64,000 bases of DNA from contig JAKADC010000001.1 in assembly GCA_021820845.1 (NCBI GenBank), positions 372,001-436,000 of the forward strand. The letters are read 5' to 3'. Below the pieces are notes generated by a model that was not told where the DNA came from, ran no database searches, and was given only the letters and a program-made list of their open reading frames with translations. Source of the stretch: Pseudomonadota bacterium. Its GTDB lineage: Bacteria > Pseudomonadota > Gammaproteobacteria > Burkholderiales > Thiobacillaceae. The number at the start of each line of letters is the position of its first letter. The stretch's first letter is position 1. Shown piece after piece: positions 8,974 through 16,914 of the stretch. The position numbers and the translations under genes are program-made.

Positions 8974-9348
8974 TCAGAAGGGCGGGATGCCGTCGCTGGC
9001 CGCCTTGACCTGGCTGGAGAGGCCGATGATCCGGTGCTTGAGCTTTTCGGACAGCCTGGAATAGTCGCCCTGCAGCAATTTTTCGGCGCCGGCGGTATCG
9101 CCGCCCAGATGCAGACGGACCACTTCGGCTGCATATTGGTGGAACTGGGCATGCAAGCTACGCGCTTCCTCGTAGCGGGGCAGCGCCGACATGGCCTTGC
9201 CGGGGCCATACAACCACTGCCCGAGCGCGCAGCGGTCGTCCAGCTTGATCGTCTCGGGATCGAGTTGCTCCGTGCTGTTGCCGGCCAGGAAAGCCGTCAG
9301 TCGTTGTTTCCACATGACGTGGGCACCGATGATTTCCATCCAGTTCAT
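8974..9348 (-). CDS. Chemoreceptor zinc-binding (CZB) domain protein
   Basis: The 124-residue protein is a stand-alone CZB domain. Typical parts are an early AHVMWKQRL, the central DDRCALGQWLYGPG and the following SLHAQFHQYAAEVVRLH, which together supply the histidines and cysteine of the zinc site. CZB domains sense zinc or oxidants at the end of chemoreceptors and in diguanylate cyclase regulators. This copy has no attached signalling domain or membrane segment. It is upstream of rsgA with only a two-base gap. Confidence 0.8.
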   Translation of the reverse strand: MNWMEIIGAHVMWKQRLTAFLAGNSTEQLDPETIKLDDRCALGQWLYGPGKAMSALPRYEEARSLHAQFHQYAAEVVRLHLGGDTAGAEKLLQGDYSRLSEKLKHRIIGLSSQVKAASDGIPPF

Positions 9349-9526
9349 GGTCGCGCCGGCTCTCGGTTATTTGGGATCAGAGGGCTAAACGGAAGCAACG
9401 CGAGGCAACTTGAGGCCTTGGTTCGACGAGGCCTCCGCAGCGAACGCACGGACGCGGTTTTTTCGCTTCGCGGGGCGCGCCGCGTGGCAGGATCCCATTC
9501 AGACGGGCCCGCGCCGGCGCAGAGGT

Positions 9527-9868
9527 TCAGATCTCCAGGAGGGCATCGACCTTCGCGGCGCAGATGAAGTCGTTTTCGGACAGGCCGCCGATGGCGTGGG
9601 TCCAGAATTCGACCTTGACCGTGTTGTAGCCGACGATGAGATAGGGGTGATGGTCTTCGCGATGCGATACCCACATCACGGCGTTGGTAAAGGCCTGCGC
9701 CTGGTAGTGGTCCTTGAACTTGTATTCCTTGGCGATTTTCACGCCGTCGCGCTGCCAGCCCGAGAGGCCTTTCAGCATCGGTGCGATCTGCGCGTCGGTC
9801 AGGGGCGCGACGCCGCCTTCGCAGGGGGCGCATTTCTTGCGGACGAGTTCTTCGACGATGGTGGTCAT
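9527..9868 (-). CDS. phhB: Pterin-4a-carbinolamine dehydratase
   Basis: This small enzyme (113 residues) dehydrates 4a-hydroxytetrahydropterin made by aromatic amino acid hydroxylases. The family signature is clear: [14 protein letters not shown] in the N-terminal half, and [25 protein letters not shown] with the conserved E/D-HHP catalytic histidines. It starts 12 bases after the cytochrome c gene, so the two share a transcript. No phenylalanine hydroxylase is in the window, so a general pterin-recycling or other role is possible. Confidence 0.93.
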   Translation of the reverse strand: MTTIVEELVRKKCAPCEGGVAPLTDAQIAPMLKGLSGWQRDGVKIAKEYKFKDHYQAQAFTNAVMWVSHREDHHPYLIVGYNTVKVEFWTHAIGGLSENDFICAAKVDALLEI

Positions 9869-9880
9869 GAATGGCGTTCC

Positions 9881-10189
9881 TTACTTGAACTTGTAATATC
9901 GCTGGTTGAGGTAGGCGGCGACGTTCTCCTCGTCCGCGGGCAGCCATCCGGCGCCGGTATTGACGTTGCAGGCTGAAATACGCGCCGCGAGCTGGTCGGC
10001 GTTCTTCACCTTGCGGTCGGCGCGGGTGTAGAGCTTGCTGCCGTCGCCGCCCACCATGCGCGCATGGCAACTGATGCAGGCCTTGTCGTGTAGCGCCTTG
10101 CCTTTCGCGGGATCGCCCTTGGCGAACGGTTCGGCGTGGGCGCCAGCGGCCAGCGCTGCGCCACAGAACAGCGCGATCAGGATTTTCAT
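9881..10189 (-). CDS. Small periplasmic c-type cytochrome
   Basis: The 102-residue precursor has a signal peptide (about residues 1-19, ending AHA) and one haem c site, KACISCH, with Cys38, Cys41 and His42. A methionine that could be the sixth ligand, HARM, follows closely at residue 45, although true distal ligands usually come later. The mature protein of about 83 residues would be a class I-like electron carrier. It is divergent from orn and followed by phhB. Confidence 0.85.
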   Translation of the reverse strand: MKILIALFCGAALAAGAHAEPFAKGDPAKGKALHDKACISCHARMVGGDGSKLYTRADRKVKNADQLAARISACNVNTGAGWLPADEENVAAYLNQRYYKFK

Positions 10190-10303
10190 TGCGGGCTCTC
10201 CTAGAAACGTGATCCGCCCATTATCGCAGAGGGGCGCGATTGCGCCAGCGGCGGACGCGGCATGTGCGAAAATGGCGGCCTGATTTTCCGAAGGAATCCC
10301 GAT

Positions 10304-10852
10304 ATGCCCACGAATCCCATGCACCTCCTCTGGCTCGACATGGAAATGACCGGTCTGTCGCCCGACAGCGATCGCATCATCGAGCTCGCCATCGTGGTGA
10401 CCGATGCCGACCTCAACACGGTGGCGGAAGGTCCCGTTCTGGTGGTGCACCAGCCCGACGCGGTCATGAATACGATGGACAACTGGAACAAGGGCACGCA
10501 CGGCAAGTCGGGGCTGATCGACCGCGTCAAGGTCTCGCAATTGAACGAGGCCGACGCCGAGGCGCAGATGCTGGACTTCGTGAAGCAGCACGTGCCGGCC
10601 CGCACCTCGCCGATGTGCGGCAACTCCATTTGCCAGGACCGGCGTTTCCTGGCGCGCTACATGCCGCAACTCGAAGCGTTCTTCCATTACCGCAACCTCG
10701 ACGTCAGCACCTTGAAGGAACTGGCCAAGCGCTGGCGTCCCGGGCTATCCGAGGAATTCAAGAAATCCAACAAGCATGAGGCGCTGGCCGACATTTACGA
10801 GTCCATCGAGGAACTGAAGCACTACCGCGAGCACTTCATCCGCGCAGCATAA
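10304..10852 (+). CDS. orn: Oligoribonuclease
   Basis: Orn is the DEDDh 3'-5' exonuclease that degrades very short RNAs, including pGpG from c-di-GMP breakdown. The 182-residue protein shows [20 protein letters not shown] (DxE motif) at its start, [18 protein letters not shown] in the middle, and [14 protein letters not shown] with the catalytic His and Asp near the end. The ATG at 10304, behind AAGGAA, was preferred to an in-frame ATG 42 bases upstream. Confidence 0.96.
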   Translation: MPTNPMHLLWLDMEMTGLSPDSDRIIELAIVVTDADLNTVAEGPVLVVHQPDAVMNTMDNWNKGTHGKSGLIDRVKVSQLNEADAEAQMLDFVKQHVPARTSPMCGNSICQDRRFLARYMPQLEAFFHYRNLDVSTLKELAKRWRPGLSEEFKKSNKHEALADIYESIEELKHYREHFIRAA

Positions 10853-10878
10853 AAAAAAGCGGCCGGGTGCGGCCGCTG
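10850..10878 (-). terminator. Minus-strand intrinsic terminator downstream of the DsrE gene
   Basis: AGCGGCCG and CGGCCGCT form a strong stem (10859-10877). Read on the minus strand it is followed by eight T, at the very end of orn. It is placed to stop transcripts from the DsrE gene at 10985-11440 about 105 bases after its stop. Confidence 0.75.
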
Positions 10879-10984
10879 CAGGAGGAAGACATGCGGTGAA
10901 GCTACGCAAAGGTAGCGTGGTGTCTGCCTGGAGAGAACACGCCTTTTTGCGAAGCCGCTCGTACCGTCGGCATGACCGGTTCGA

Positions 10985-11440
10985 TCAGGGCTTGATGTAG
11001 ACGTAGCCTTCCTTGGCCTCGAGGCGGGCAATTTCGGCGACGCCGGACGGAACGACCCGGGCTTCCATGATGACCGCGTCGGGCCCCAGGTTGCGCGACT
11101 TGAGCGTGTTGTTGCAGACGCGGAAATCGACGCCGCGATTCTTCAGCGCGGCGACCAGCGGCTCGTAGGCGCCCTTGTCGTCCTTGGCGTCGTTGAGCAG
11201 AAAATCGATGCCCTTGCCGTGGGCCACCACGACGATCTTGGCATCCGGACTGGCGTCGAGATGGTTCCTCACGTTGTTCAATGCCATGCGGGCGCGCGAG
11301 GAATCGTTGATGTGGTACACCACTTTTTCCTGATAGGGGGCCGTCGCCGACGCCGCGTCAGCGGCCTGCGCAGCGGCGTGGGCCATGGGAGCGGAAGCCA
11401 GCAGCAGGGCGGCGAGCAGCGGGGTGAGGGTGCGGGTCAT
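10985..11440 (-). CDS. Secreted DsrE-like protein, divergent from ECF sigma factor
   Basis: The 151-residue precursor has a signal peptide (residues 1 to about 25) and a DsrE-like domain. Recognisable parts are KVVYHINDSSRARMAL near residue 39, IVVVAHGKGIDFLL near 69 and VDFRVCNNTL with Cys109. The end, GYVYIKP, parallels the WTYIRV end of the nearby anti-sigma factor. It reads away from the sigma gene, from a promoter-like GGAATAA-N15-CGTC at 11491-11516 that matches the one before the sigma gene. GGAGAC precedes the start. It is probably a target of that sigma factor; the ligand is unknown. Confidence 0.8.
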   Translation of the reverse strand: MTRTLTPLLAALLLASAPMAHAAAQAADAASATAPYQEKVVYHINDSSRARMALNNVRNHLDASPDAKIVVVAHGKGIDFLLNDAKDDKGAYEPLVAALKNRGVDFRVCNNTLKSRNLGPDAVIMEARVVPSGVAEIARLEAKEGYVYIKP

Positions 11441-11490
11441 ACGAGTCTCCTGTTGATATTGGGTAACGGCCCGGGTAGGCCTGATGATAG

Positions 11491-11516
11491 GACGCGTCGA
11501 CTGGAACGCTTATTCC
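11491..11516 (-). promoter_or_regulatory. Candidate ECF-sigma promoter of the DsrE gene
   Basis: On the minus strand the sequence reads GGAATAA (11516-11510), 15 bases, then CGTC (11494-11491). This has the form of an ECF -35/-10 promoter. It gives a leader of about 45 bases before the start at 11440. The same pattern with the same spacer occurs on the plus strand 23 bases away. Confidence 0.65.
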
Positions 11517-11538
11517 ATTCCGGAAGCCGCTTTTTTCT

Positions 11539-11564
11539 GGAATAAACGGACTATCTTCCCCGTC
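11539..11564 (+). promoter_or_regulatory. Candidate ECF-sigma autoregulated promoter
   Basis: GGAATAA (11539-11545), a 15-base spacer and CGTC (11561-11564) match the divergent promoter exactly in both elements and spacing. The -10 ends only eight bases before the first possible start of the sigma gene, so the mRNA would have almost no leader. Confidence 0.65.
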
Positions 11565-11572
11565 ACCCGGAC

Positions 11573-12130
11573 ATGCTCATGCTCAACCGCCTCTTTTCTG
11601 GTCCTTCACGTCCCGGCATCGAGGCCCTGCGTCCGGTGCTCTATCGCATCGCGTATGCCTGGAGCCACGACGCCGCACTGGCCGACGATCTGGTGCAGGA
11701 GGCGCTTTCCAAGGGCTGGACACGGCGTGCGCAGTTGCGCGACGAGGCGGCACTGAAGGCATGGCTGGTGTCGATCATGAACCATTGCTGGCTCGATCAC
11801 CTGCGCAGCAGGCGCGACTTCGACGATGTGGAAGAGTGCCAGGACGAACTCGAATCCACGGGCGACACGCCGGAGGTGTGCTGTGACCGCGAACAGGTGA
11901 TCGCCTGCGTTCGCGAGGCCGTGGCGCGGCTGCCGCAGGGACAACGCCAGGTACTCACGCTGGTCGACCTCGAAGAGTTCAGCTACGCCGAGGTTGCCGA
12001 AATCCTGGAGATTCCGGTCGGCACCGTGATGAGTCGCCTGTCGCGCGCGCGCGCCTCGCTGAGAAACCTGCTCGGCGGCGCGTTGAAGAAGCACCCGGAG
12101 GAGCAGCCGTTGCTTAGGAGAATCAAATGA
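11573..12130 (+). CDS. ECF-type RNA polymerase sigma factor
   Basis: The 185-residue protein has sigma region 2 (about residues 15-85, with IAYAWSHDAALADDLVQEAL and LVSIMNHCWLDHLR) and region 4 (about 120-175, with LPQGQRQVLTLVDLEEFSYAEVAEILEIPVGTV), but no region 3, as in ECF sigma factors. The next gene starts inside its stop (ATGA overlap) and codes a membrane anti-sigma factor. ATGs at 11573 and 11579 are both possible; the first is used. Its own promoter-like element and that of the divergent DsrE gene suggest autoregulation and a small regulon. Confidence 0.9.
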   Translation: MLMLNRLFSGPSRPGIEALRPVLYRIAYAWSHDAALADDLVQEALSKGWTRRAQLRDEAALKAWLVSIMNHCWLDHLRSRRDFDDVEECQDELESTGDTPEVCCDREQVIACVREAVARLPQGQRQVLTLVDLEEFSYAEVAEILEIPVGTVMSRLSRARASLRNLLGGALKKHPEEQPLLRRIK

Positions 12131-12855
12131 AACCCGACATTTCGGACGAACTTCTGCATGCGTTCATCGATGGCGAACTCGACGTGGCCGAGAGCGAAAA
12201 GCTGCTCGCGCGCATGCAGGACGACGAGCTGCTGGCGCAGCGCGTCTGCGCGTTGCGCAGTCTGCGCAGCATGGTACGGCTGGCGTATGCGGAGCCGCCG
12301 CGCGTCGAACCGAAGATGCCCCTCGTCCGCCGCCGGCAGCTGGTTCAACGTTGCGCCTTTGGCTGTCTGATTCTGCTCGCGGGCCTGAGCAGCGGCTGGG
12401 CGCTGCGTGGACTCGGTGGGCACACGGCCGCCCTTCAGCCGGCCGTGTCCGCGGACGGTTATCGGACGGTCAGCCTGGTGCGCGAAGCCGATCCCGATCG
12501 CGTCATGCTGCACATCGACAGCGCCGCGCCGGACAAGATGCAGGCTGCGCTGGATCAGGCCGATCGGCTGTTGGACCGTGCTGCGCAGCAGGGGCGCCCG
12601 ATGCAGCTCGAGATCATCGCGAACAGCGGCGGAATCGAAATGCTGCGCGCGGGCAACAATCCCTTCGCGGAACGCATCGCACGCATGCAGCGGCATCACG
12701 CGAACGTGTATTGGGTGGCGTGCGGGCAGTCCCTCGAGCGTTTTGCCAGCGAGGGGAAACCGGTGACGCTGCTGCCGGCGACGCGGACCGCGCCGACGGC
12801 GATCGGCGAGATCGTCACGCGGCTCCAGCAGGGCTGGACCTACATTCGGGTCTGA
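12127..12855 (+). CDS. Membrane anti-sigma factor with DsrE-like periplasmic domain
   Basis: The 242-residue protein starts like an anti-sigma domain (SDELLHAFIDGELDVAESEKL, residues 6-26). It lacks the HxxxCxxC zinc motif. A basic stretch and one membrane helix follow at about residues 76-95. The outer part (about 122-242) resembles DsrE: VMLHIDSAAPDKMQAAL, LEIIANSGGIEML, VYWVACGQSLER with Cys199, and final WTYIRV. These align in order with the divergent secreted DsrE protein. The simplest model is that the periplasmic domain senses a sulfur or thiol signal and releases the sigma factor; this is inference. Confidence 0.75.
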   Translation: MKPDISDELLHAFIDGELDVAESEKLLARMQDDELLAQRVCALRSLRSMVRLAYAEPPRVEPKMPLVRRRQLVQRCAFGCLILLAGLSSGWALRGLGGHTAALQPAVSADGYRTVSLVREADPDRVMLHIDSAAPDKMQAALDQADRLLDRAAQQGRPMQLEIIANSGGIEMLRAGNNPFAERIARMQRHHANVYWVACGQSLERFASEGKPVTLLPATRTAPTAIGEIVTRLQQGWTYIRV

Positions 12856-12908
12856 AGCGGGGCGGCCGTGGGTGCGTCGCCTCGCGCACGCCGCGATGCC
12901 TTGCCGCG

Positions 12909-14093
12909 TTAATTTGCTTCGGGCGCCTCCAACGGCTCCACGCTGCGCTGGACCGGACGCCGCCCGACACGGATCTTCAGGTCCATCGACTGCTGCTTGC
13001 GCGCCACGGTGAGCCGTGCTTCTTCGCCCGGCTTGAGTGCCGCGATCAGATTGAGCAGCGATGCGGAGTCGGCCACCGCGCGGCCGTTGACCGCGAGCAG
13101 GACGTCGCCCGGGCGCACGCCGCCCGCATCGGCCGGGCCGCCTTTCAGCACGCCGGCGATCAGCGCGCCTTCCGCATTCTTCAGATTGAACGATTTCGCC
13201 AGATCGGGACTCAGGTCCTGCACCTCGACTCCGACCCAGCCGCGCGTCACGCTGCCCGTCTTGACGATCTGCTCCATCACCTTGCGGGCGATGCTGACCG
13301 GGATGGCGAAGCCGATGCCCTGCGAACCGCCGGTTCGCGAATAGATCGCGCTGTTGATGCCGACCAGATTGCCGGCCGCGTCGACGAGGGCGCCGCCCGA
13401 GTTGCCGGGGTTGATGGCGGCGTCGGTCTGAATGAAGTTCTCGAACGTGTTGATCCCGAGGTGGGTCCGCCCCAGCGCGCTGACGATCCCCGCGGTGACG
13501 GTCTGGCCGACGCCGAACGGATTGCCGACCGCCAGGACCCAGTCGCCCACCTTGAGGCTGTCCGGCTCGGCGAACGTGATCGCAGGCAGGTTGGAGACAT
13601 CGATTTTCACGACCGCCAGATCGGTTTCCGGATCGGAGCCGACCACCCGGGCGGGCACCGTCTTGCCATTGGCCAGGGCGACCTGGATTTCGTCGGCGGC
13701 CTCGACCACGTGCTGGTTGGTGAGAATGTAGCCGTTGGGGCTGATGATCACGCCGGAGCCCAGGTTCGATACCTCGCGCGGCCGGGTATCGAGCTGGTCG
13801 CCGAAGAAATATCGGAAGATCGGATCGCGCAGCGCCGGATGAGCCGGACTGTTGACCTTCTGTTGCGTGAATACGTTAACCACCGACGGAATGACTTTTT
13901 GTGCCGCCGGCGCGAACGATTCGAGGGGCACGGGCGTGCGGCCCGGCGCTTGCGCGGCCTGTCGTATGGTGAGACTCGGCGCGGATGTCGGCCAGTGGAG
14001 GAAGTCGGGCTTGAACAGCGCGATGATGAACAAGACCCCGAGCGCCACGGTGACGGACTGGGCGAACAGCAACCAGAGTTTTCGCATATGCAT
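12909..14093 (-). CDS. HtrA/DegQ-type serine protease, inner-membrane anchored, one PDZ
   Basis: The 394-residue protein has an N-terminal membrane anchor (about residues 10-27). A trypsin-like domain follows with the triad His128 (TNQHVV), Asp158 (ETDLAVVK) and Ser232 (NPGNSGGAL), then one PDZ domain (about 285-375). One anchor and one PDZ is the DegS-like layout, while the sequence resembles the AlgW/MucD group. It is divergent from petABC, a known betaproteobacterial arrangement. ATGs at 14093 and 14087 are both possible. A TATAAT-like -10 on the minus strand lies at 14142-14137. Likely role is periplasmic quality control. Confidence 0.92.
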   Translation of the reverse strand: MHMRKLWLLFAQSVTVALGVLFIIALFKPDFLHWPTSAPSLTIRQAAQAPGRTPVPLESFAPAAQKVIPSVVNVFTQQKVNSPAHPALRDPIFRYFFGDQLDTRPREVSNLGSGVIISPNGYILTNQHVVEAADEIQVALANGKTVPARVVGSDPETDLAVVKIDVSNLPAITFAEPDSLKVGDWVLAVGNPFGVGQTVTAGIVSALGRTHLGINTFENFIQTDAAINPGNSGGALVDAAGNLVGINSAIYSRTGGSQGIGFAIPVSIARKVMEQIVKTGSVTRGWVGVEVQDLSPDLAKSFNLKNAEGALIAGVLKGGPADAGGVRPGDVLLAVNGRAVADSASLLNLIAALKPGEEARLTVARKQQSMDLKIRVGRRPVQRSVEPLEAPEAN

Positions 14094-14248
14094 ATCGATT
14101 AAATTCAGAGACTTGGCGTAATTTTGGGACCACGCGATTATAGACCAGCCCCGAGGATGGTTGCCGTATACCCGCGACAGGCTTCCGGAGAAGGCGACAA
14201 TTTGGTTAGAATGCCGCCTTTATCGCAACACGTTCAGGGTAGGGAAAC

Positions 14249-14854
14249 ATGAGCCAGGAAGCCGATGGACAAAAAGTGGACACACGCAAACGAAAATTCC
14301 TGATCGCCGCGACCAGCGCCGTTGGCGGGGCCGCGGCGGTGGGAGTGGCCGTTCCGCTGGTGATGAGCATGCTGCCGAGCGCGCGCGCGAAGGCCGCGGG
14401 CGCGCCGGTCGAGGTCAATATCAGCAAGATCGAACCCGGCATGTTGCTGACGGCTGAGTGGCGCGGCAAGCCGGTGTGGATCGTCAACCGCACGAAGGAA
14501 ATGCTCGATCTCCTCGGCAAGCACGACGACAGACTGGTCGACCCGAAAAGCGAACAGCCGCAGCAACCTCCCTACTGCAAGAATCCCACCCGCTCGATCA
14601 AACCGGAATATCTGGTGGCAGTCGGCATCTGCACCCACCTCGGATGTTCCCCGACCTACCGCAAGGAAGTCGGCGCCGCGGATCTCGGTGCGGACTGGCC
14701 CGGCGGTTTCTTCTGTCCCTGCCATGGTTCGCGCTTCGACCTGGCCGCGCGCGTGTTCAAGAACGTGCCGGCGCCGACGAACCTCGTGATCCCGCCCCAT
14801 AAATACCTCAGCGACGCCAAGCTGCTGATCGGCGAAGACGGAAAAGGAGCCTAA
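14249..14854 (+). CDS. petA: Ubiquinol-cytochrome c reductase, Rieske iron-sulfur subunit
   Basis: PetA carries the 2Fe-2S cluster of the cytochrome bc1 complex and takes electrons from ubiquinol. The 201-residue protein has a Tat-like N-terminus followed by one membrane anchor (about 18-41). The cluster ligands are Cys128/His130 in CTHLGC and Cys156/His159 in CPCHGS; Cys133 and Cys158 form the stabilising disulfide. It is the first gene of petABC, with petB starting five bases after its stop. Confidence 0.97.
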   Translation: MSQEADGQKVDTRKRKFLIAATSAVGGAAAVGVAVPLVMSMLPSARAKAAGAPVEVNISKIEPGMLLTAEWRGKPVWIVNRTKEMLDLLGKHDDRLVDPKSEQPQQPPYCKNPTRSIKPEYLVAVGICTHLGCSPTYRKEVGAADLGADWPGGFFCPCHGSRFDLAARVFKNVPAPTNLVIPPHKYLSDAKLLIGEDGKGA

Positions 14855-14859
14855 ATAAC

Positions 14860-16095
14860 ATGTCTGCCATGCAAAAGCTGATGGGCTGGGTCGACGACCG
14901 TTTCCCGCTCACCGCAACCTACAAGGCGCATCTGTCCGAATACTACGCGCCCAAAAACTTCAACTTCTGGTACTTCTTCGGATCCCTGGCACTGCTGGTG
15001 CTGGTGATGCAGATCGTCACCGGCATCTTCCTCACCATGAACTACAAGCCGGATTCGGAGCTCGCCTTCGCGTCTGTCGAGTACATCATGCGCGACGTCG
15101 ACTGGGGCTGGCTGATCCGCTACATGCACTCCACCGGCGCGTCGATGTTCTTCGTCGTCGTCTACCTCCACATGTTCCGCGGCCTGATGTACGGTTCGTA
15201 TCGCAAGCCGCGCGAGCTGATCTGGATCTTCGGCATGCTGATCTATCTGGCGCTGATGGCGGAAGCCTTCCTGGGCTACCTGCTGCCCTGGGGCCAGATG
15301 TCCTTCTGGGGCGCGCAGGTGATCGTGAACCTGTTCGCCGCCGTGCCCTTCGTCGGCGAAGACCTGTCGGTCTGGATCCGCGGCGACTACGTGATCTCCG
15401 ATGCCACCCTGAACCGCTTCTTCGCCTTCCATGTGATCGCGCTTCCGCTGGTGCTGATCGCGCTGGTTGCCGTGCACCTCGTCGCACTGCACGAAGTCGG
15501 CTCCAACAACCCGGACGGCATCGAGATCAAGAAGAAGAAAGATCCGGTCACGCACATCCCGCTCGACGGCATTCCGTTCCATCCCTACTACACGGTGAAG
15601 GACATCGTCGGCGTGATCGTCTTCCTGATGGTCTTCTCGGCGATCGTGTTTTTCGGTCCGACGATGGGCGGCTACTTCCTCGAATCCAACAACTTCATTC
15701 CGGCAGACCCGTTCAAGACACCGCCGCATATCGCGCCGCTGTGGTACTTCACGCCGTTCTACGCGATTCTCCGCGCGGTGCCCCCGATGTTCGGTTCGCA
15801 GTTCCCGGGTGTCATCGCGATGGGCATGTCGATCGTGCTGATTTTCTTCCTGCCGTGGCTGGATCGCGGCAAGGTCAAATCGATCCGCTATCGCGGCCCG
15901 ATCTACAAGATCATGCTGGCGCTGTTCGTCGTGTCGTTCGTCGGCCTCGGCTATCTTGGCTTGCTGCCGCCTTCCCCGCTGGCGACGACGATTGCCCGGA
16001 CGTTCTCAGTGATCTACTTCCTGTTTTTCCTGTTGATGCCCTGGTATACCACGATTGACAAAACCAAACCGGAACCGGAAAGGGTGACTGGCTAA
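14860..16095 (+). CDS. petB: Cytochrome b of the bc1 complex
   Basis: The 411-residue integral membrane subunit holds haems bL and bH and both quinone sites. The four haem histidines lie in the helix pair RYMHSTGASMFFVVVYLHMFR and in FFAFHVIALPLVLIALVAVHLVALHE. The Qo-site PPHIAPLWYF (a variant of the PEWY region) is present near residue 290. It is full length, with the C-terminal helices fused as in bc1 rather than split as in b6f. It is followed two bases later by petC. Confidence 0.97.
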   Translation: MSAMQKLMGWVDDRFPLTATYKAHLSEYYAPKNFNFWYFFGSLALLVLVMQIVTGIFLTMNYKPDSELAFASVEYIMRDVDWGWLIRYMHSTGASMFFVVVYLHMFRGLMYGSYRKPRELIWIFGMLIYLALMAEAFLGYLLPWGQMSFWGAQVIVNLFAAVPFVGEDLSVWIRGDYVISDATLNRFFAFHVIALPLVLIALVAVHLVALHEVGSNNPDGIEIKKKKDPVTHIPLDGIPFHPYYTVKDIVGVIVFLMVFSAIVFFGPTMGGYFLESNNFIPADPFKTPPHIAPLWYFTPFYAILRAVPPMFGSQFPGVIAMGMSIVLIFFLPWLDRGKVKSIRYRGPIYKIMLALFVVSFVGLGYLGLLPPSPLATTIARTFSVIYFLFFLLMPWYTTIDKTKPEPERVTG

Positions 16096-16096
16096 A

Positions 16097-16822
16097 ATGA
16101 AACGCTTGAAGAATTTTCTTTTCCTGTTGGCCCTTATTCCCGTCATTGCAAGCGCATCGGAAGAGGGCCCCCCGTTGGACAAGGCGCCGATCAACCTGTC
16201 GGACCACGAGTCCCTGCAACGCGGCGCGCGCGTGTTCGTGAACTATTGCCTCAACTGCCACAGCGCCGCCTCCATGCGCTACTCGCGCATGGAGGATCTG
16301 GGATTGACCGAAAACCAGATCAAGGAAAACCTCATGTTCGCGGCCGAAAAGCCGGGCGAAACCATGACGGTGGGCATGAACAAGAAGGACGCGAAGGCCT
16401 GGTTCGGATCGGCTCCGCCCGATCTCAGCGTGATCGCGCGTGCACGCGGCTCCGACTGGCTGTACACGTACCTGCGCAGCTTCTACCGTGACGACTCGCG
16501 GCCCACCGGCTGGAACAACGTCGTCTTCGACAAGGTCGCGATGCCGCACGTGCTGTGGAGCCTGCAGGGCGAAATGGTGCCGCACTACAAGAAAGAGGGC
16601 GACCATGAGGTGATCGATCGGCTCGAACTGGCGAAGCCCGGAAGCATGACGCTGGCGGAGTACGACGCCATGGTCGGCGATCTGGTCAACTATCTGACGT
16701 GGATGGGCGAACCCGCTCAACTCCAGCGGAAGGAAATCGGCCTGTTCGTCCTGGCTTTCCTGGCTGTTTTCTTCGTGGTGGCCTACTACTTGAAGAAAGA
16801 GTTCTGGAAAGACATTCACTGA
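16097..16822 (+). CDS. petC: Cytochrome c1 of the bc1 complex
   Basis: The 241-residue protein has a signal peptide (about 1-20) and the haem c site CLNCH (Cys51, Cys54, His55). A probable methionine ligand lies in the VAMPHVLW region near residue 154. A C-terminal membrane anchor (about 213-233) precedes a short basic tail. It receives electrons from PetA and passes them to soluble cytochromes. It ends the operon before a strong terminator. Confidence 0.96.
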   Translation: MKRLKNFLFLLALIPVIASASEEGPPLDKAPINLSDHESLQRGARVFVNYCLNCHSAASMRYSRMEDLGLTENQIKENLMFAAEKPGETMTVGMNKKDAKAWFGSAPPDLSVIARARGSDWLYTYLRSFYRDDSRPTGWNNVVFDKVAMPHVLWSLQGEMVPHYKKEGDHEVIDRLELAKPGSMTLAEYDAMVGDLVNYLTWMGEPAQLQRKEIGLFVLAFLAVFFVVAYYLKKEFWKDIH

Positions 16823-16839
16823 AGCCGGTCCTGCCGCTC

Positions 16840-16876
16840 GCCAACAGCCGGACAGTGTCCGGCTGTTGGCGTTTTA
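16840..16876 (+). terminator. Terminator of petABC
   Basis: GCCAACAGCCGGACA pairs fully with TGTCCGGCTGTTGGC around a single-base gap, followed by GTTTTA. The stem is very strong and the T tract is short. It ends 38 bases before the sspA start. Confidence 0.8.
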
Positions 16877-16914
16877 AGCCTTAAACACTTGCAATACGAG
16901 AGGGAGCCCCCGCC

